Shown here piece by piece: positions 33,578 through 46,638 of a stretch of DNA of 64,000 nt. The notes beneath the pieces are model-generated. The model was not told the DNA's origin, made no database searches, and saw only the letters and a list, made by a program, of their open reading frames with translations. The stretch's first letter is position 1. Every line of letters begins with the position of its first letter. The stretch is from Micromonospora rifamycinica (GTDB lineage: Bacteria > Actinomycetota > Actinomycetes > Mycobacteriales > Micromonosporaceae): assembly GCF_900090265.1 (NCBI RefSeq), contig NZ_LT607752.1:5214001-5278000 (forward strand), written 5' to 3'. Position numbers and translations under genes: made by a program.

Positions 33578-33903
33578 TTGCGCTTGGTGACTCCGGGTAT
33601 CAGTGGTGTGAGCAGGGTGTTCGCACTCGTGGTGCGACACGGTGGTCACGCCACGCATAGTCCGTCTGTGGGAAACCCAGCGGTCAGCCGGGATGAGGCT
33701 CTTGACGTGGCCCGACCTGCCAGGCACGCTGACACCAGCAAGACCTTCCGCGCTTGCGACGGCCACCTCTTGGGTATGGCAGCGGCAGCACCGTCAGCCG
33801 CTCCGACCCGAGCGGCCCGACAGGAACTCGCGTTCCGAGCGGCCCGGTTCGACCCCGGTTCAGGGGTGCCGAGGCACGTTCCGCGACGACCTGCGGGATG
33901 GGC
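33578..33903. other. long 5' region before the rpoB promoter
   Basis: About 325 nt with no supported gene: open frames here lack ribosome binding sites and recognisable products. A TTGACG occurs near 33702 without a good -10. Upstream regulatory sites for rpoB may lie here. Confidence 0.4.
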
Positions 33904-33932
33904 TGGACAGCGGTTAGCCTCTCGGCTACACT
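33904..33932 (+). promoter_or_regulatory. rpoB promoter
   Basis: TGGACA (33904-33909), 17-nt spacer, TACACT (33927-33932), giving a leader of about 120 nt before the rpoB start. Confidence 0.6.
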
Positions 33933-34059
33933 GCTAGTTTGCGCTGCCTTCCGACGTGGCCCCTGCTCGGAAATGTCCGATTATGGATATTTTTGGTGGG
34001 GTCATTGGAGTGCACGCATACCAGCCGTTCTGCAGCACCGGTCCTCGGAAGGACGCATC

Positions 34060-37000
34060 TTGGCAGCTTCCCGCCCTGCGAAGACCAGTCGTACGTCGAG
34101 CGCTTTCGCTCCCCGCCGAGTTTCTTTCGGCAGGATCACCGAACACCTCGAGGTCCCCAACCTCCTCGCCATTCAGAACGAGTCCTTCGACTGGCTCGTC
34201 GGCAACGAGGCTTGGCAGGGCCGGTCGGCGGACGACCCGCACGCACGCTCGGGTCTCGCGGAGATCCTCGATGAGATCAGTCCCATTGAGGACTTCTCCG
34301 GCACCATGTCGCTCTCCTTCTCGGCGCCGCGCTTCGACGAGGTCAAGGCCTCGATCGAGGAGTGCAAGGAGAAGGACCTGACCTACTGCGCGCCGCTGTT
34401 CGTGACCGCGGAGTTCACCAACAACACCACCGGCGAGATCAAGAGCCAGACGGTGTTCATGGGTGACTTCCCGATGATGACGCCGAAGGGCACCTTCATC
34501 ATCAACGGCACCGAGCGCGTCGTGACCAGCCAGCTCGTCCGCTCCTCCGGCGTGTACTTCGACAAGCAGCCGGACAAGACGTCCGACCGCGACCTGTCCA
34601 GCGTCAAGGTGATCCCGAGCCGGGGTGCCTGGCTGGAGTTCGACATCGACAAGCGCGACACCGTCGGTGTCCGGATCGACCGTAAGCGCCGTCAGGCCGT
34701 CACGGTCGTCCTCAAGGCCATCGGTTGGTCGGCCGAGCGCATCCGCGAGCGGTTCGGCTGGTCCGAGCTGATGATGACCACGCTCGAGAAGGACCACATC
34801 GCCGGTCAGGACGAGGCCCTACTCGACATCTACCGCAAGCTCCGCCCTGGCGAGCCGCCGACCCGGGAGAACGCCCAGACCCTGCTCGACAACCTCTTCT
34901 TCAACCCGAAGCGGTACGACGTCGCCAAGGTCGGTCGGTACAAGTTCAACAAGAAGCTCGGGCTGGACGTGCCGATCACCACCGGCACGCTCACCGAGGA
35001 CGACATCGTCTCGACCGTCGAGTACCTCTGCCGGCTGCACGCCGGTGAGGAGGGCTACGAGGCGGACGACATCGACCACTTCGGCAACCGCCGGATCCGG
35101 ACCGTGGGTGAGCTCATCCAGAACCAGGTCCGGGTCGGCCTGTCGCGGATGGAGCGGGTCGTCCGGGAGCGGATGACGACGCAGGACGTCGAGGCGATCA
35201 CGCCGCAGACCCTGATCAACATCCGCCCGGTGGTGGCGGCGATCAAGGAGTTCTTCGGCACGTCGCAGCTGTCCCAGTTCATGGACCAGACCAACCCCCT
35301 GGCGGGGCTCACCCACCGGCGGCGGCTCAACGCCCTCGGCCCGGGTGGTCTGTCCCGGGAGCGGGCCGGCTTCGAGGTCCGGGACGTGCACCCGTCGCAC
35401 TACGGCCGGATGTGCCCGATCGAGACGCCCGAAGGCCCGAACATCGGCCTGATCGGCAACCTGTCGACGTTCGCCCGGGTCAACCCGTTCGGGTTCATCG
35501 AGACGCCGTACCGCAAGGTCGTCGACGGCCGGGTCACCGACCAGGTCGACTACCTGACCGCGGACGACGAGGACCGGTTCGTCAAGGCCCAGGCCAACGC
35601 GCCGTTGAACGCCGACGGCACCTTCGCCGAGGACCGGGTCCTGTGTCGCCGTAAGGGTGGCGAGACCGAGGACGTGATCCCGAGCGCGGTCGACTACATG
35701 GACATCTCGCCGCGGCAGATGGTCTCCGTCGGCACCGCGATGATCCCGTTCCTGGAGCACGACGACGCCAACCGTGCCCTGATGGGCGCCAACATGCAGC
35801 GTCAGGCGGTGCCGCTGGTCAAGGCCGAGGCCCCGCTGGTCGGCACCGGCATGGAGTACCGCGCGGCCGTGGACGCCGGTGACGTCGTCGTCGCCGAGGT
35901 CGGCGGTGTGATCGAGGACCTCTGCGCCGACTACATCACCATCCACCAGGACGACGGCCACCGCCGCACGTACCTGCTGCACAAGTTCCGCCGCTCCAAC
36001 TCCGGCTCCTGCGTCAACCAGAAGCCGGTGGTCTTCGAGGGCGACCGCGTCGAGGCCGGTCAGGTCATCGCCGACGGTCCGTGCACCGACGAGGGCGAGA
36101 TGGCGCTCGGACGCAACCTGCTGGTGGCGTTCATGTGCTGGGAGGGCCACAACTACGAGGACGCGATCATCCTGTCGCAGCGCCTCGTGCAGCAGGACGT
36201 GCTCACCTCGATCCACATCGAGGAGCACGAGGTCGACGCCCGGGACACCAAGCTCGGCCCGGAGGAGATCACCCGCGACATCCCGAACGTCAGCGAGGAG
36301 ATGCTCGCCGACCTCGACGAGCGCGGCATCATCCGGATCGGCGCCGAGGTCGTCCCCGGCGACATCCTGGTCGGCAAGGTCACGCCCAAGGGTGAGACCG
36401 AGCTGACCCCGGAGGAGCGACTGCTCCGGGCGATCTTCGGTGAGAAGGCGCGGGAGGTCCGGGACACCTCGCTGAAGGTGCCGCACGGCGAGACCGGCAC
36501 GGTCATCGGGGTGCGTACCTTCTCCCGCGAGGACGGCGACGAGCTGCCGCCGGGCGTCAACGAGCTGGTCCGGGTCTACGTCGCCCAGAAGCGCAAGATC
36601 CAGGACGGCGACAAGCTCGCCGGCCGGCACGGCAACAAGGGCGTCATCTCGAAGATCCTGCCGATCGAGGACATGCCGTTCCTGGAGGACGGCACCCCGG
36701 TCGACATCGTGCTGAACCCGCTGGGTGTGCCTTCCCGGATGAACATCGGGCAGGTGCTGGAGACCCACCTCGGTTGGGTCGCCAAGACCGGTTGGAAGGT
36801 CGAGGGCGACGACGCCGAGTGGAAGCGCCAGCTCCGCTCGATCGACGCGCACGAGTCCGAGGGCGACACGAACGTGGCGACCCCGGTCTTCGACGGTGCC
36901 CGAGAGGAGGAGATCTCCGGTCTGCTCTCGTCGACCCTGCCCAACCGGGACGGCAACCAGCTGATCGGCTCCTCCGGCAAGGCGCGGCTGTTCGACGGCC

Positions 37001-37491
37001 GGTCCGGCGAGCCGCTGCCGGACCCGATCGCGGTCGGCTACATCTACATCCTGAAGCTCAACCACCTGGTCGACGACAAGATCCACGCCCGGTCGACCGG
37101 TCCGTACTCGATGATCACGCAGCAGCCGCTGGGTGGTAAGGCGCAGTTCGGTGGCCAGCGCTTCGGCGAGATGGAGTGCTGGGCGATGCAGGCGTACGGC
37201 GCCGCCTACGCCCTGCAGGAGTTGCTCACCATCAAGTCCGACGACGTCCTGGGCCGGGTCAAGGTCTACGAGGCGATCGTCAAGGGCGAGAACATCCCCG
37301 AGCCGGGCATCCCGGAGTCGTTCAAGGTGTTGCTCAAGGAGCTCCAGTCGCTGTGCCTGAACGTCGAGGTGCTCAGCAGCGACGGTGTCGCCCTGGAGAT
37401 GCGCGAGACCGACGACGAGGTGTTCCGGGCCGCGGAGGAGCTGGGCATCGACCTGTCCCGGCGCGAGCCGAGCTCGGTCGAAGAGGTCTGA
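34060..37491 (+). CDS. rpoB: RNA polymerase beta subunit (RpoB)
   Basis: An 1143-residue beta subunit. I chose TTG 34060 (LAASRPAKTSRTSSAFAPRR, with GGAAGGA upstream), which matches actinobacterial RpoB starts; the frame stays open 300 nt further upstream but that part is not RpoB-like. Conserved parts include the rifampicin-determining region (about residues 402-428), HPSHYGRMCPIETPEGPNIG, and the C-terminal GGKAQFGGQRFGEMECWAMQ. In that region Asn424 replaces the usual Ser (E. coli 531), with Thr411 and Ala415 at the equivalents of 518 and 522. Asp409 and His419 (516, 526) are normal. Confidence 0.98.
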   Translation: MAASRPAKTSRTSSAFAPRRVSFGRITEHLEVPNLLAIQNESFDWLVGNEAWQGRSADDPHARSGLAEILDEISPIEDFSGTMSLSFSAPRFDEVKASIEECKEKDLTYCAPLFVTAEFTNNTTGEIKSQTVFMGDFPMMTPKGTFIINGTERVVTSQLVRSSGVYFDKQPDKTSDRDLSSVKVIPSRGAWLEFDIDKRDTVGVRIDRKRRQAVTVVLKAIGWSAERIRERFGWSELMMTTLEKDHIAGQDEALLDIYRKLRPGEPPTRENAQTLLDNLFFNPKRYDVAKVGRYKFNKKLGLDVPITTGTLTEDDIVSTVEYLCRLHAGEEGYEADDIDHFGNRRIRTVGELIQNQVRVGLSRMERVVRERMTTQDVEAITPQTLINIRPVVAAIKEFFGTSQLSQFMDQTNPLAGLTHRRRLNALGPGGLSRERAGFEVRDVHPSHYGRMCPIETPEGPNIGLIGNLSTFARVNPFGFIETPYRKVVDGRVTDQVDYLTADDEDRFVKAQANAPLNADGTFAEDRVLCRRKGGETEDVIPSAVDYMDISPRQMVSVGTAMIPFLEHDDANRALMGANMQRQAVPLVKAEAPLVGTGMEYRAAVDAGDVVVAEVGGVIEDLCADYITIHQDDGHRRTYLLHKFRRSNSGSCVNQKPVVFEGDRVEAGQVIADGPCTDEGEMALGRNLLVAFMCWEGHNYEDAIILSQRLVQQDVLTSIHIEEHEVDARDTKLGPEEITRDIPNVSEEMLADLDERGIIRIGAEVVPGDILVGKVTPKGETELTPEERLLRAIFGEKAREVRDTSLKVPHGETGTVIGVRTFSREDGDELPPGVNELVRVYVAQKRKIQDGDKLAGRHGNKGVISKILPIEDMPFLEDGTPVDIVLNPLGVPSRMNIGQVLETHLGWVAKTGWKVEGDDAEWKRQLRSIDAHESEGDTNVATPVFDGAREEEISGLLSSTLPNRDGNQLIGSSGKARLFDGRSGEPLPDPIAVGYIYILKLNHLVDDKIHARSTGPYSMITQQPLGGKAQFGGQRFGEMECWAMQAYGAAYALQELLTIKSDDVLGRVKVYEAIVKGENIPEPGIPESFKVLLKELQSLCLNVEVLSSDGVALEMRETDDEVFRAAEELGIDLSRREPSSVEEV

Positions 37492-37497
37492 GGTGGC

Positions 37498-37567
37498 GGT
37501 TCGGGGCAGGGTGACCCGCTCTGGGCGGTCAGGCTTGATCCCGCCGCGGGTCACCCTGCCCCGAACC
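37498..37567. other. rpoB-rpoC intergenic long hairpin
   Basis: A perfect 21-bp stem (37498-37518 with 37547-37567) and a 28-nt loop that can itself fold (GGCGG/CCGCC). It lies 6 nt after the rpoB stop and 43 nt before rpoC. It may be an RNase III-type processing site, a partial terminator or a stability element. Confidence 0.8.
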
Positions 37568-37610
37568 CCACTGGTTAGCTAGCAGTACAGACGACGACAT
37601 AGGGGACATA

Positions 37611-41501
<3,891 letters not shown>

Positions 41502-41511
41502 CAGGCAGCAC

Positions 41512-41550
41512 CGACGACGGCCCCCGGCAGCACGCCGGGGGCCGTCGTCG
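41512..41550 (+). terminator. terminator after rpoC
   Basis: A perfect 17-bp stem (41512-41528 with 41534-41550), loop AGCAC, no T-run. Confidence 0.9.
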
Positions 41551-41620
41551 TGTCCGAGGTTTGAGATGGCTGTCGGGCGGTGGTCCGGCGGGGAGTGCCC
41601 GGCGGCGGAGGCGGCCGGGC

Positions 41621-42001
41621 ATGATGGTGGGTATGACGACCGCTCCGGGGCAGGCGCCGGTGACGCACCAGCCGCCACGTCATCCGCTCGATCCCGACCC
41701 GGTACGCGCGACCAAGGCGCGGGCCGTCTTCGCGCTCGGCCTGATCGGCGCGTTGACCGGGCTGTTCGTCGGTGGGGTGGTGCCCGCCACGGTCGCCCTG
41801 CAGTTGGCGCGGCAGGCCCGCCGCGAGGCGTACGCCTCCGGTGGTTTCCTCACCGGTGCGGCCTGGTTGCGGCGGGGGGAGCGGTTGGCCTGGATCGGGC
41901 TGGTGCTGGTCGCGGTCGCCCTGGTGACGTTGGTGGTGATCGGCGTGGTCCGGTTGGCCGGCTCCCCGTACGGGCAGGACTTCGCCCCGAACATGGACTG
42001 A
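41621..42001 (+). CDS. small two-TM membrane protein
   Basis: A 126-residue protein (122 if started at ATG 41633, MTTAPGQAPVTHQ) with a short hydrophilic N-terminus and two hydrophobic segments: VFALGLIGALTGLFVGGVVPATVALQL and WIGLVLVAVALVTLVVIGVV, joined by a basic loop QARREAYASGGFLTGAAWLRRGERL. This resembles DUF4190-type membrane proteins. GGAGG lies 9 nt before 41621. No function is known. It separates rpoC from the str operon with the next gene. Confidence 0.75.
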   Translation: MMVGMTTAPGQAPVTHQPPRHPLDPDPVRATKARAVFALGLIGALTGLFVGGVVPATVALQLARQARREAYASGGFLTGAAWLRRGERLAWIGLVLVAVALVTLVVIGVVRLAGSPYGQDFAPNMD

Positions 42002-42108
42002 CCCGTCGGGGTGATGATCCGGCGGGGAGCACCCGCGGTGCGTGGCGACGGTAGCCTGGCCGGTGTCCGTCGGGTGACGGTGGACCCAGCTCGTGACAGG
42101 AGGACACC

Positions 42109-42930
42109 GTGACGGAACCGGCGTCGCCGGGCGGTGACCCGGACAGGCCGCCCGCCGGCTCCCCGGAGCCCGGCCCGGCCGGTTGGGCCCGTCCCGACCA
42201 GGGCTCCGGTGCTGCGGCCCGCCCCGATCCGTGGGCCGTCGACCCGTGGCGGTCGCCGTCGAGCCCCGGGCCGGGTCACCCCGCCGGCGTCCCGTCGGCT
42301 GCCGGCAGCGGTGGGTACGGCCGGCCGCCGGCCCCCGGTGTGGCCGCCGCCCCGCCCGGGGCCGCCGCTCCGCCCGGGGCCGCCGCTCCGCCCGGGGGCG
42401 GTCCGTATTCCGGGATGGGGGCCGGGGGAGGCCACCCGGCGGGGCCGCCTGGGTCGTACCCGGGGCAGGCGTCGGGGGCGCAGGGCTGGTCGGCCCCCTC
42501 CGGGTCGGTGCCCCCGCCACCACCGGACGCCCCCCGCGCCCCGAAGCGGGTGGACCCGGTTCCCGGTACGCCCTTCGGCGTGGTGTACCTGGACGTGCCG
42601 GCGGTCACCTCCGGCCCGGCGGTGGGCTCGTTGATCGCCGGGGTGGTGTCGATCCTGGTCTCCTTCCTGGTGATCTGCTTCGGCATCGGGGGCGCGCGAC
42701 TCGGCGGGGCCTGGGCGGCCGGCGCGTTCACCGTGCCCGGGATGCTGGCCGGCGGGGCGGCGATCGTCGCCGGGCTGCTGGCCCGCCGGCAGGTCCGTCG
42801 GGCCGCGCCGCCACCGGCGGTACGGTTCACCGGCCGGGGCCTGGCGACGGCCGGGATTAGTTGCGGCGGGGTGGGGCTGCTGCTGAGCCTGTCCGGGCTG
42901 GGACTGGCGCTGCTGGTGCAGTTGGCGTGA
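42109..42930 (+). CDS. Pro/Gly-rich membrane protein (DUF4190-like)
   Basis: A 273-residue protein. The first 160 or so residues are Pro/Gly/Ala-rich low complexity, including three G-A-A-A-P-P repeats encoded by an 18-nt unit near 42355-42410. Then come about four hydrophobic segments: SLIAGVVSILVSFLVICFGI, LGGAWAAGAFTVPGMLAGGAAI and GLATAGISCGGVGLLLSLSGLGL. The GTG start 42109 follows ACAGGAGGACACC. Membrane-anchored with a disordered cytoplasmic or external tail; role unknown. Confidence 0.8.
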   Translation: MTEPASPGGDPDRPPAGSPEPGPAGWARPDQGSGAAARPDPWAVDPWRSPSSPGPGHPAGVPSAAGSGGYGRPPAPGVAAAPPGAAAPPGAAAPPGGGPYSGMGAGGGHPAGPPGSYPGQASGAQGWSAPSGSVPPPPPDAPRAPKRVDPVPGTPFGVVYLDVPAVTSGPAVGSLIAGVVSILVSFLVICFGIGGARLGGAWAAGAFTVPGMLAGGAAIVAGLLARRQVRRAAPPPAVRFTGRGLATAGISCGGVGLLLSLSGLGLALLVQLA

Positions 42931-43063
42931 GCCCGTCGCCCGGGGGTGACGGGCCGCGGCGCGCGGCAGCCGGTACACTGGAACACCTGAGAGGCCTGGC
43001 ACGGGCGAGCAGGCACACGGTGCGACCGACGGGGAGCGACGAGACCCGGCGGACCGATCCGTT

Positions 43064-43092
43064 TTGACCTGTGCGGCTGTGGTAGGTACTCT
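43064..43092 (+). promoter_or_regulatory. str operon promoter
   Basis: TTGACC (43064-43069), 17-nt spacer, TACTCT (43087-43092), about 307 nt before the rpsL GTG. Confidence 0.65.
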
Positions 43093-43399
43093 TTTCCCCT
43101 GCGCCCTGGCATGCCTGGGCGGCTCGTGCGTGCGCGGGATTCGGATTGATCCGGAGATCGAGCGGCCGTACGACACAGTCGAAGACCCGGTGCGTGGTGT
43201 TCACGCGCCGGTGACAGAAGAAGCCGGTGCGCGCGTGAGCGACGGCACCGGGACCGTGGATCGGGCGACACACCCGACCGCGGGTGCCGGGATCTCCGCG
43301 AGGCGGTGCCGGTCGGAATGTAGGAGAGTCGACCATCAGGTCGGCTAACGAGCAGACGGCGCGGTCGCGTGACGCGGCCGAAGGGAGCGGAGAAACCCG
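43093..43399 (+). other. long 5' leader of rpsL
   Basis: About 300 nt between the promoter and rpsL, with no supported gene. It contains TTTTCCCC just after the -10, a 5' region rich in pyrimidines, and several G/C-rich complementary stretches. A leader regulatory structure is possible but no known family was recognised. Confidence 0.4.
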
Positions 43400-43774
43400 G
43401 TGCCCACCATTCAGCAGCTGGTCCGAAAGGGCCGCCAGGCCAAGACGACCAAGACCAAGACCCCGGCGTTGAAGGGTTCCCCTCAGCGGCGCGGCGTGTG
43501 CACCCGTGTGTACACCACCACCCCCAAGAAGCCGAACTCGGCGCTCCGCAAGGTCGCTCGTGTCAAGCTCAGCAGCCAGATCGAGGTGACCGCCTACATC
43601 CCGGGCGTGGGTCACAACCTGCAGGAGCACTCGATCGTGCTCGTTCGCGGCGGCCGGGTGAAGGACCTCCCCGGCGTGCGTTACAAGATCGTCCGCGGTT
43701 CGCTGGACACCCAGGGTGTCCGCAACCGCAAGCAGGCGCGCAGCCGTTACGGCGCGAAGAAGGAGAAGAGCTGA
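43400..43774 (+). CDS. rpsL: 30S ribosomal protein S12
   Basis: A 124-residue decoding-centre protein. TTPKKPNSALRKVARVKL and GGRVKDLPGVRYKIVRG carry the Lys43/Lys88 equivalents in their streptomycin-sensitive form. GTG start 43400 (MPTIQQLVRKGRQAK). First gene of the str operon, 1 nt before rpsG. Confidence 0.98.
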   Translation: MPTIQQLVRKGRQAKTTKTKTPALKGSPQRRGVCTRVYTTTPKKPNSALRKVARVKLSSQIEVTAYIPGVGHNLQEHSIVLVRGGRVKDLPGVRYKIVRGSLDTQGVRNRKQARSRYGAKKEKS

Positions 43775-43775
43775 C

Positions 43776-44246
43776 ATGCCGCGTAAGGGACCTGCTCCGC
43801 GGAAGCCGCTCGTCGCTGACCCGGTGTACAACTCGCCGCTGGTCACCCAGCTGGTCAACAAGATCCTGATGCGCGGTAAGCGTCAGCTCGCCGAGCGCAT
43901 CGTGTACGCGGCCCTGGAGGGCTGCCGCGAGAAGAGCGGCACCGACCCGGTCGTCACCCTCAAGCGGGCGATGGACAACGTCAAGCCCACCCTGGAGGTG
44001 CGCAGCCGCCGGGTCGGTGGCGCCACCTACCAGGTGCCGGTCGAGGTCCGTCCGTCCCGGGCGACCACCCTCGGTCTGCGCTGGCTGGTGACGTACTCCA
44101 AGGCCCGTCGTGAGAAGACCATGATCGAGCGGCTGATGAACGAGCTGCTGGACGCGAGCAACGGTCTGGGCGCCGCCGTCAAGCGGCGCGAGGACACCCA
44201 CAAGATGGCGGAGTCCAACAAGGCCTTCGCGCACTACCGCTGGTAA
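43776..44246 (+). CDS. rpsG: 30S ribosomal protein S7
   Basis: A 156-residue 16S head assembly protein. MPRKGPAPRKPLVADPVYNS then LVTQLVNKILMRGKRQLAE and VEVRPSRATTLGLRWLVTYS are conserved. ATG 43776. A GC-rich inverted repeat follows before fusA. Confidence 0.98.
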   Translation: MPRKGPAPRKPLVADPVYNSPLVTQLVNKILMRGKRQLAERIVYAALEGCREKSGTDPVVTLKRAMDNVKPTLEVRSRRVGGATYQVPVEVRPSRATTLGLRWLVTYSKARREKTMIERLMNELLDASNGLGAAVKRREDTHKMAESNKAFAHYRW

Positions 44247-44252
44247 CAGCCT

Positions 44253-44281
44253 GGTTCCGGCGCCGGACCGGCGCCGGGACC
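44253..44281 (+). terminator. hairpin between rpsG and fusA
   Basis: Near-perfect inverted repeat (GGTTCCGGCGCCGG against CCGGCGCCGGGACC) spanning 44253-44281; a processing or attenuation site rather than a full stop, as fusA is likely read through. Confidence 0.5.
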
Positions 44282-44321
44282 GCCATCGGTCGAGTCGAGA
44301 CGACGATAAGTAGGGATTGAA

Positions 44322-46418
44322 GTGGCCGCCGCAGACGCGCTCGCCAACGTACGCAACATCGGCATCATGGCGCACATCGATGCCGGTAAGACCACGACCA
44401 CCGAGCGGATCCTGTTCTACACCGGTATCACCTACAAGATCGGTGAGGTCCACGAGGGCGCTGCCGTCATGGACTGGATGGAGCAGGAGCAGGAGCGTGG
44501 CATCACGATCACCTCCGCTGCCACCAAGTGTGAGTGGAAGGGCCACACGATCCAGATCATCGACACGCCCGGTCACGTCGACTTCACGGTCGAGGTCGAG
44601 CGGTCGCTGCGGGTGCTGGACGGTGCGGTCGCGGTCTACGACGGCGTCGCCGGCGTCGAGCCGCAGACGGAGAACGTCTGGCGGCAGGCCGACAAGTACC
44701 ACGTCCCGCGGATGTGCTTCGTCAACAAGCTCGACCGTACGGGCGCGGACTTCTTCCGCTGCGTGCAGATGATGATCGACCGGCTCAACGCCACCCCGCT
44801 GGTGCTCCAGATCCCGATCGGGCTCGAGGGCGACCACATCGGCGTCGTCGACCTGATCGGCATGCGTGCCCTCACCTGGCGCGGGGAGACCCAGAAGGGT
44901 GAGGACTACGCGATCGAGGAGGTGCCGGCCGAGCTGGCCGACGCCGCCGCCGAGTGGCGCGACAAGCTGCTGGAGACCCTGGCCGACGTCGACGACGCGG
45001 TGATGGAGAAGTACCTGGAGGGCGAGGAGATCTCCGTCGAGGAGATCAAGGCCGCCATCCGGCGGGCCACCATCGCCAGCAAGGCCAACCCGGTGCTCTG
45101 CGGCTCGGCGTTCAAGAACAAGGGCGTGCAGCCCATGCTCGACGCCGTGGTCGACTTCCTGCCGTCGCCGCTGGACGTCCCCGCGATCGAGGGCACCGCG
45201 ACCGACGGCGAGACGCCGTTGCAGCGGAAGCCGTCGAAGGCGGAGCCGTTCTCCGGCCTGGCTTTCAAGATCCAGACCGACAAGCACCTCGGCAAGCTCA
45301 CCTACGTCCGGGTCTACTCCGGCGTGGTCGAGACCGGCACCCAGGTGGTCAACTCCACCAAGGACCGCAAGGAGCGGGTCGGCAAGATCTACCAGATGCA
45401 CGCCAACAAGCGGGAAGAGCGCGGCTCGGCCCAGGCTGGCGACATCATCGCGGTGCAGGGTCTCAAGCAGACCACCACCGGCGACACCCTGTGTGACCCG
45501 GCGAACCCGGTGATCCTGGAGTCGATGACCTTCCCCGAGCCGGTCATCGAGGTCGCGATCGAGCCGAAGACCAAGGCCGACCAGGAGAAGCTCAGCACCG
45601 CCATCCAGCGGCTGGCCGAGGAGGACCCGACCTTCCGCGTCAAGCTGGACGAGGAGACCGGCCAGACGGTCATCTCCGGCATGGGCGAGCTGCACCTGGA
45701 CATCCTGGTCGACCGGATGCGCCGCGAGTTCAACGTCGAGGCGAACATCGGCAAGCCGCAGGTGGCGTACCGTGAGACGATCCGCCGCAAGGTGGACAAG
45801 GTCGAGTACACCCACAAGAAGCAGACCGGTGGTTCGGGCCAGTACGCCCGGGTCATCGTGAGCGTCGAGCCGCTGCCGCTGGACAACGACTCGCCGACCT
45901 ACGAGTTCGCCAACGCGGTCAGCGGTGGTCGTATCCCGCGGGAGTTCATCCCGTCGGTCGACGCCGGCGCGCAGGACGCCATGCAGTACGGCATCCTGGC
46001 GGGCTTCCCGCTGGTCGGGGTCAAGCTGACCCTGCTCGACGGTCAGTACCACGACGTCGACTCGTCGGAAATGGCATTCAAGATCGCCGGTTCGATGGTG
46101 ATGAAGGACGCGGCCCGCAAGGCCGACCCGGCATTGCTCGAGCCGATGATGGCCGTTGAGGTCACCACTCCTGAGGAGAACATGGGTGACGTCATCGGCG
46201 ACCTCAACTCCCGCCGCGGGATCATCCAGGCGATGGAGGAGCGCAGCGGCGCCCGCATCGTGAAGGCTCTGGTGCCGTTGTCGGAGATGTTCGGCTACGT
46301 CGGCGACCTGCGGTCGAAGACCCAGGGCCGGGCTAGCTACAGCATGCAGTTCGACTCCTACGCCGAGGTGCCGCAGAGCGTGGCGAAGGAGATCATCGCC
46401 AAGGCGACGGGTGAGTGA
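44322..46418 (+). CDS. fusA: elongation factor G
   Basis: A 698-residue translocation GTPase. G1 AHIDAGKTT near residue 18, G3 DTPGHVD, G4 NKLDR and the C-terminal domains IV and V (ending ATGE) are present. GTG start 44322 (MAAADALANVRNIGIM), with AGGGATTGAA upstream. tuf follows after a terminator hairpin and a 220-nt gap, consistent with a separate tuf promoter. Confidence 0.98.
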   Translation: MAAADALANVRNIGIMAHIDAGKTTTTERILFYTGITYKIGEVHEGAAVMDWMEQEQERGITITSAATKCEWKGHTIQIIDTPGHVDFTVEVERSLRVLDGAVAVYDGVAGVEPQTENVWRQADKYHVPRMCFVNKLDRTGADFFRCVQMMIDRLNATPLVLQIPIGLEGDHIGVVDLIGMRALTWRGETQKGEDYAIEEVPAELADAAAEWRDKLLETLADVDDAVMEKYLEGEEISVEEIKAAIRRATIASKANPVLCGSAFKNKGVQPMLDAVVDFLPSPLDVPAIEGTATDGETPLQRKPSKAEPFSGLAFKIQTDKHLGKLTYVRVYSGVVETGTQVVNSTKDRKERVGKIYQMHANKREERGSAQAGDIIAVQGLKQTTTGDTLCDPANPVILESMTFPEPVIEVAIEPKTKADQEKLSTAIQRLAEEDPTFRVKLDEETGQTVISGMGELHLDILVDRMRREFNVEANIGKPQVAYRETIRRKVDKVEYTHKKQTGGSGQYARVIVSVEPLPLDNDSPTYEFANAVSGGRIPREFIPSVDAGAQDAMQYGILAGFPLVGVKLTLLDGQYHDVDSSEMAFKIAGSMVMKDAARKADPALLEPMMAVEVTTPEENMGDVIGDLNSRRGIIQAMEERSGARIVKALVPLSEMFGYVGDLRSKTQGRASYSMQFDSYAEVPQSVAKEIIAKATGE

Positions 46419-46452
46419 CGCTCACCTGCCGCTGATCCGGTGAGCCGGGGCC

Positions 46453-46481
46453 GGTCGCGGGTGGGAGTCCCGCCCGCGACC
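46453..46481 (+). terminator. hairpin after fusA
   Basis: A 13-bp stem (46453-46465 with 46469-46481; one G-T pair), loop AGT. Confidence 0.7.
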
Positions 46482-46638
46482 ACCTCGGTCGGGTTGTGTG
46501 AATCCGGGCCTGTAGGCTTCATCGCCGCAGAACCCACCAAGCTCTCCGGCCGTCGGTCGGAAAGGCTGTCGACAGAGTCCTAAGCGCCGTCCGGCGCGCC
46601 GGGGCGAGAAGAACCAAGAAGTCCACAGGAGGACACCA

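Noticed and set aside
33578..33903. A gene upstream of rpoB
   Set aside because: The frame that reads into rpoB stays open about 300 nt further upstream, but the upstream part has no RpoB similarity and the promoter-like TGGACA-17-TACACT lies inside it.
34819..37554. Minus-strand open frame of about 900 codons opposite rpoB
   Set aside because: Same reason: a GC-driven mirror of the real coding strand.
43093..43399. Known riboswitch in the rpsL leader
   Set aside because: No conserved aptamer motif could be matched by eye; left as an uncharacterised leader.
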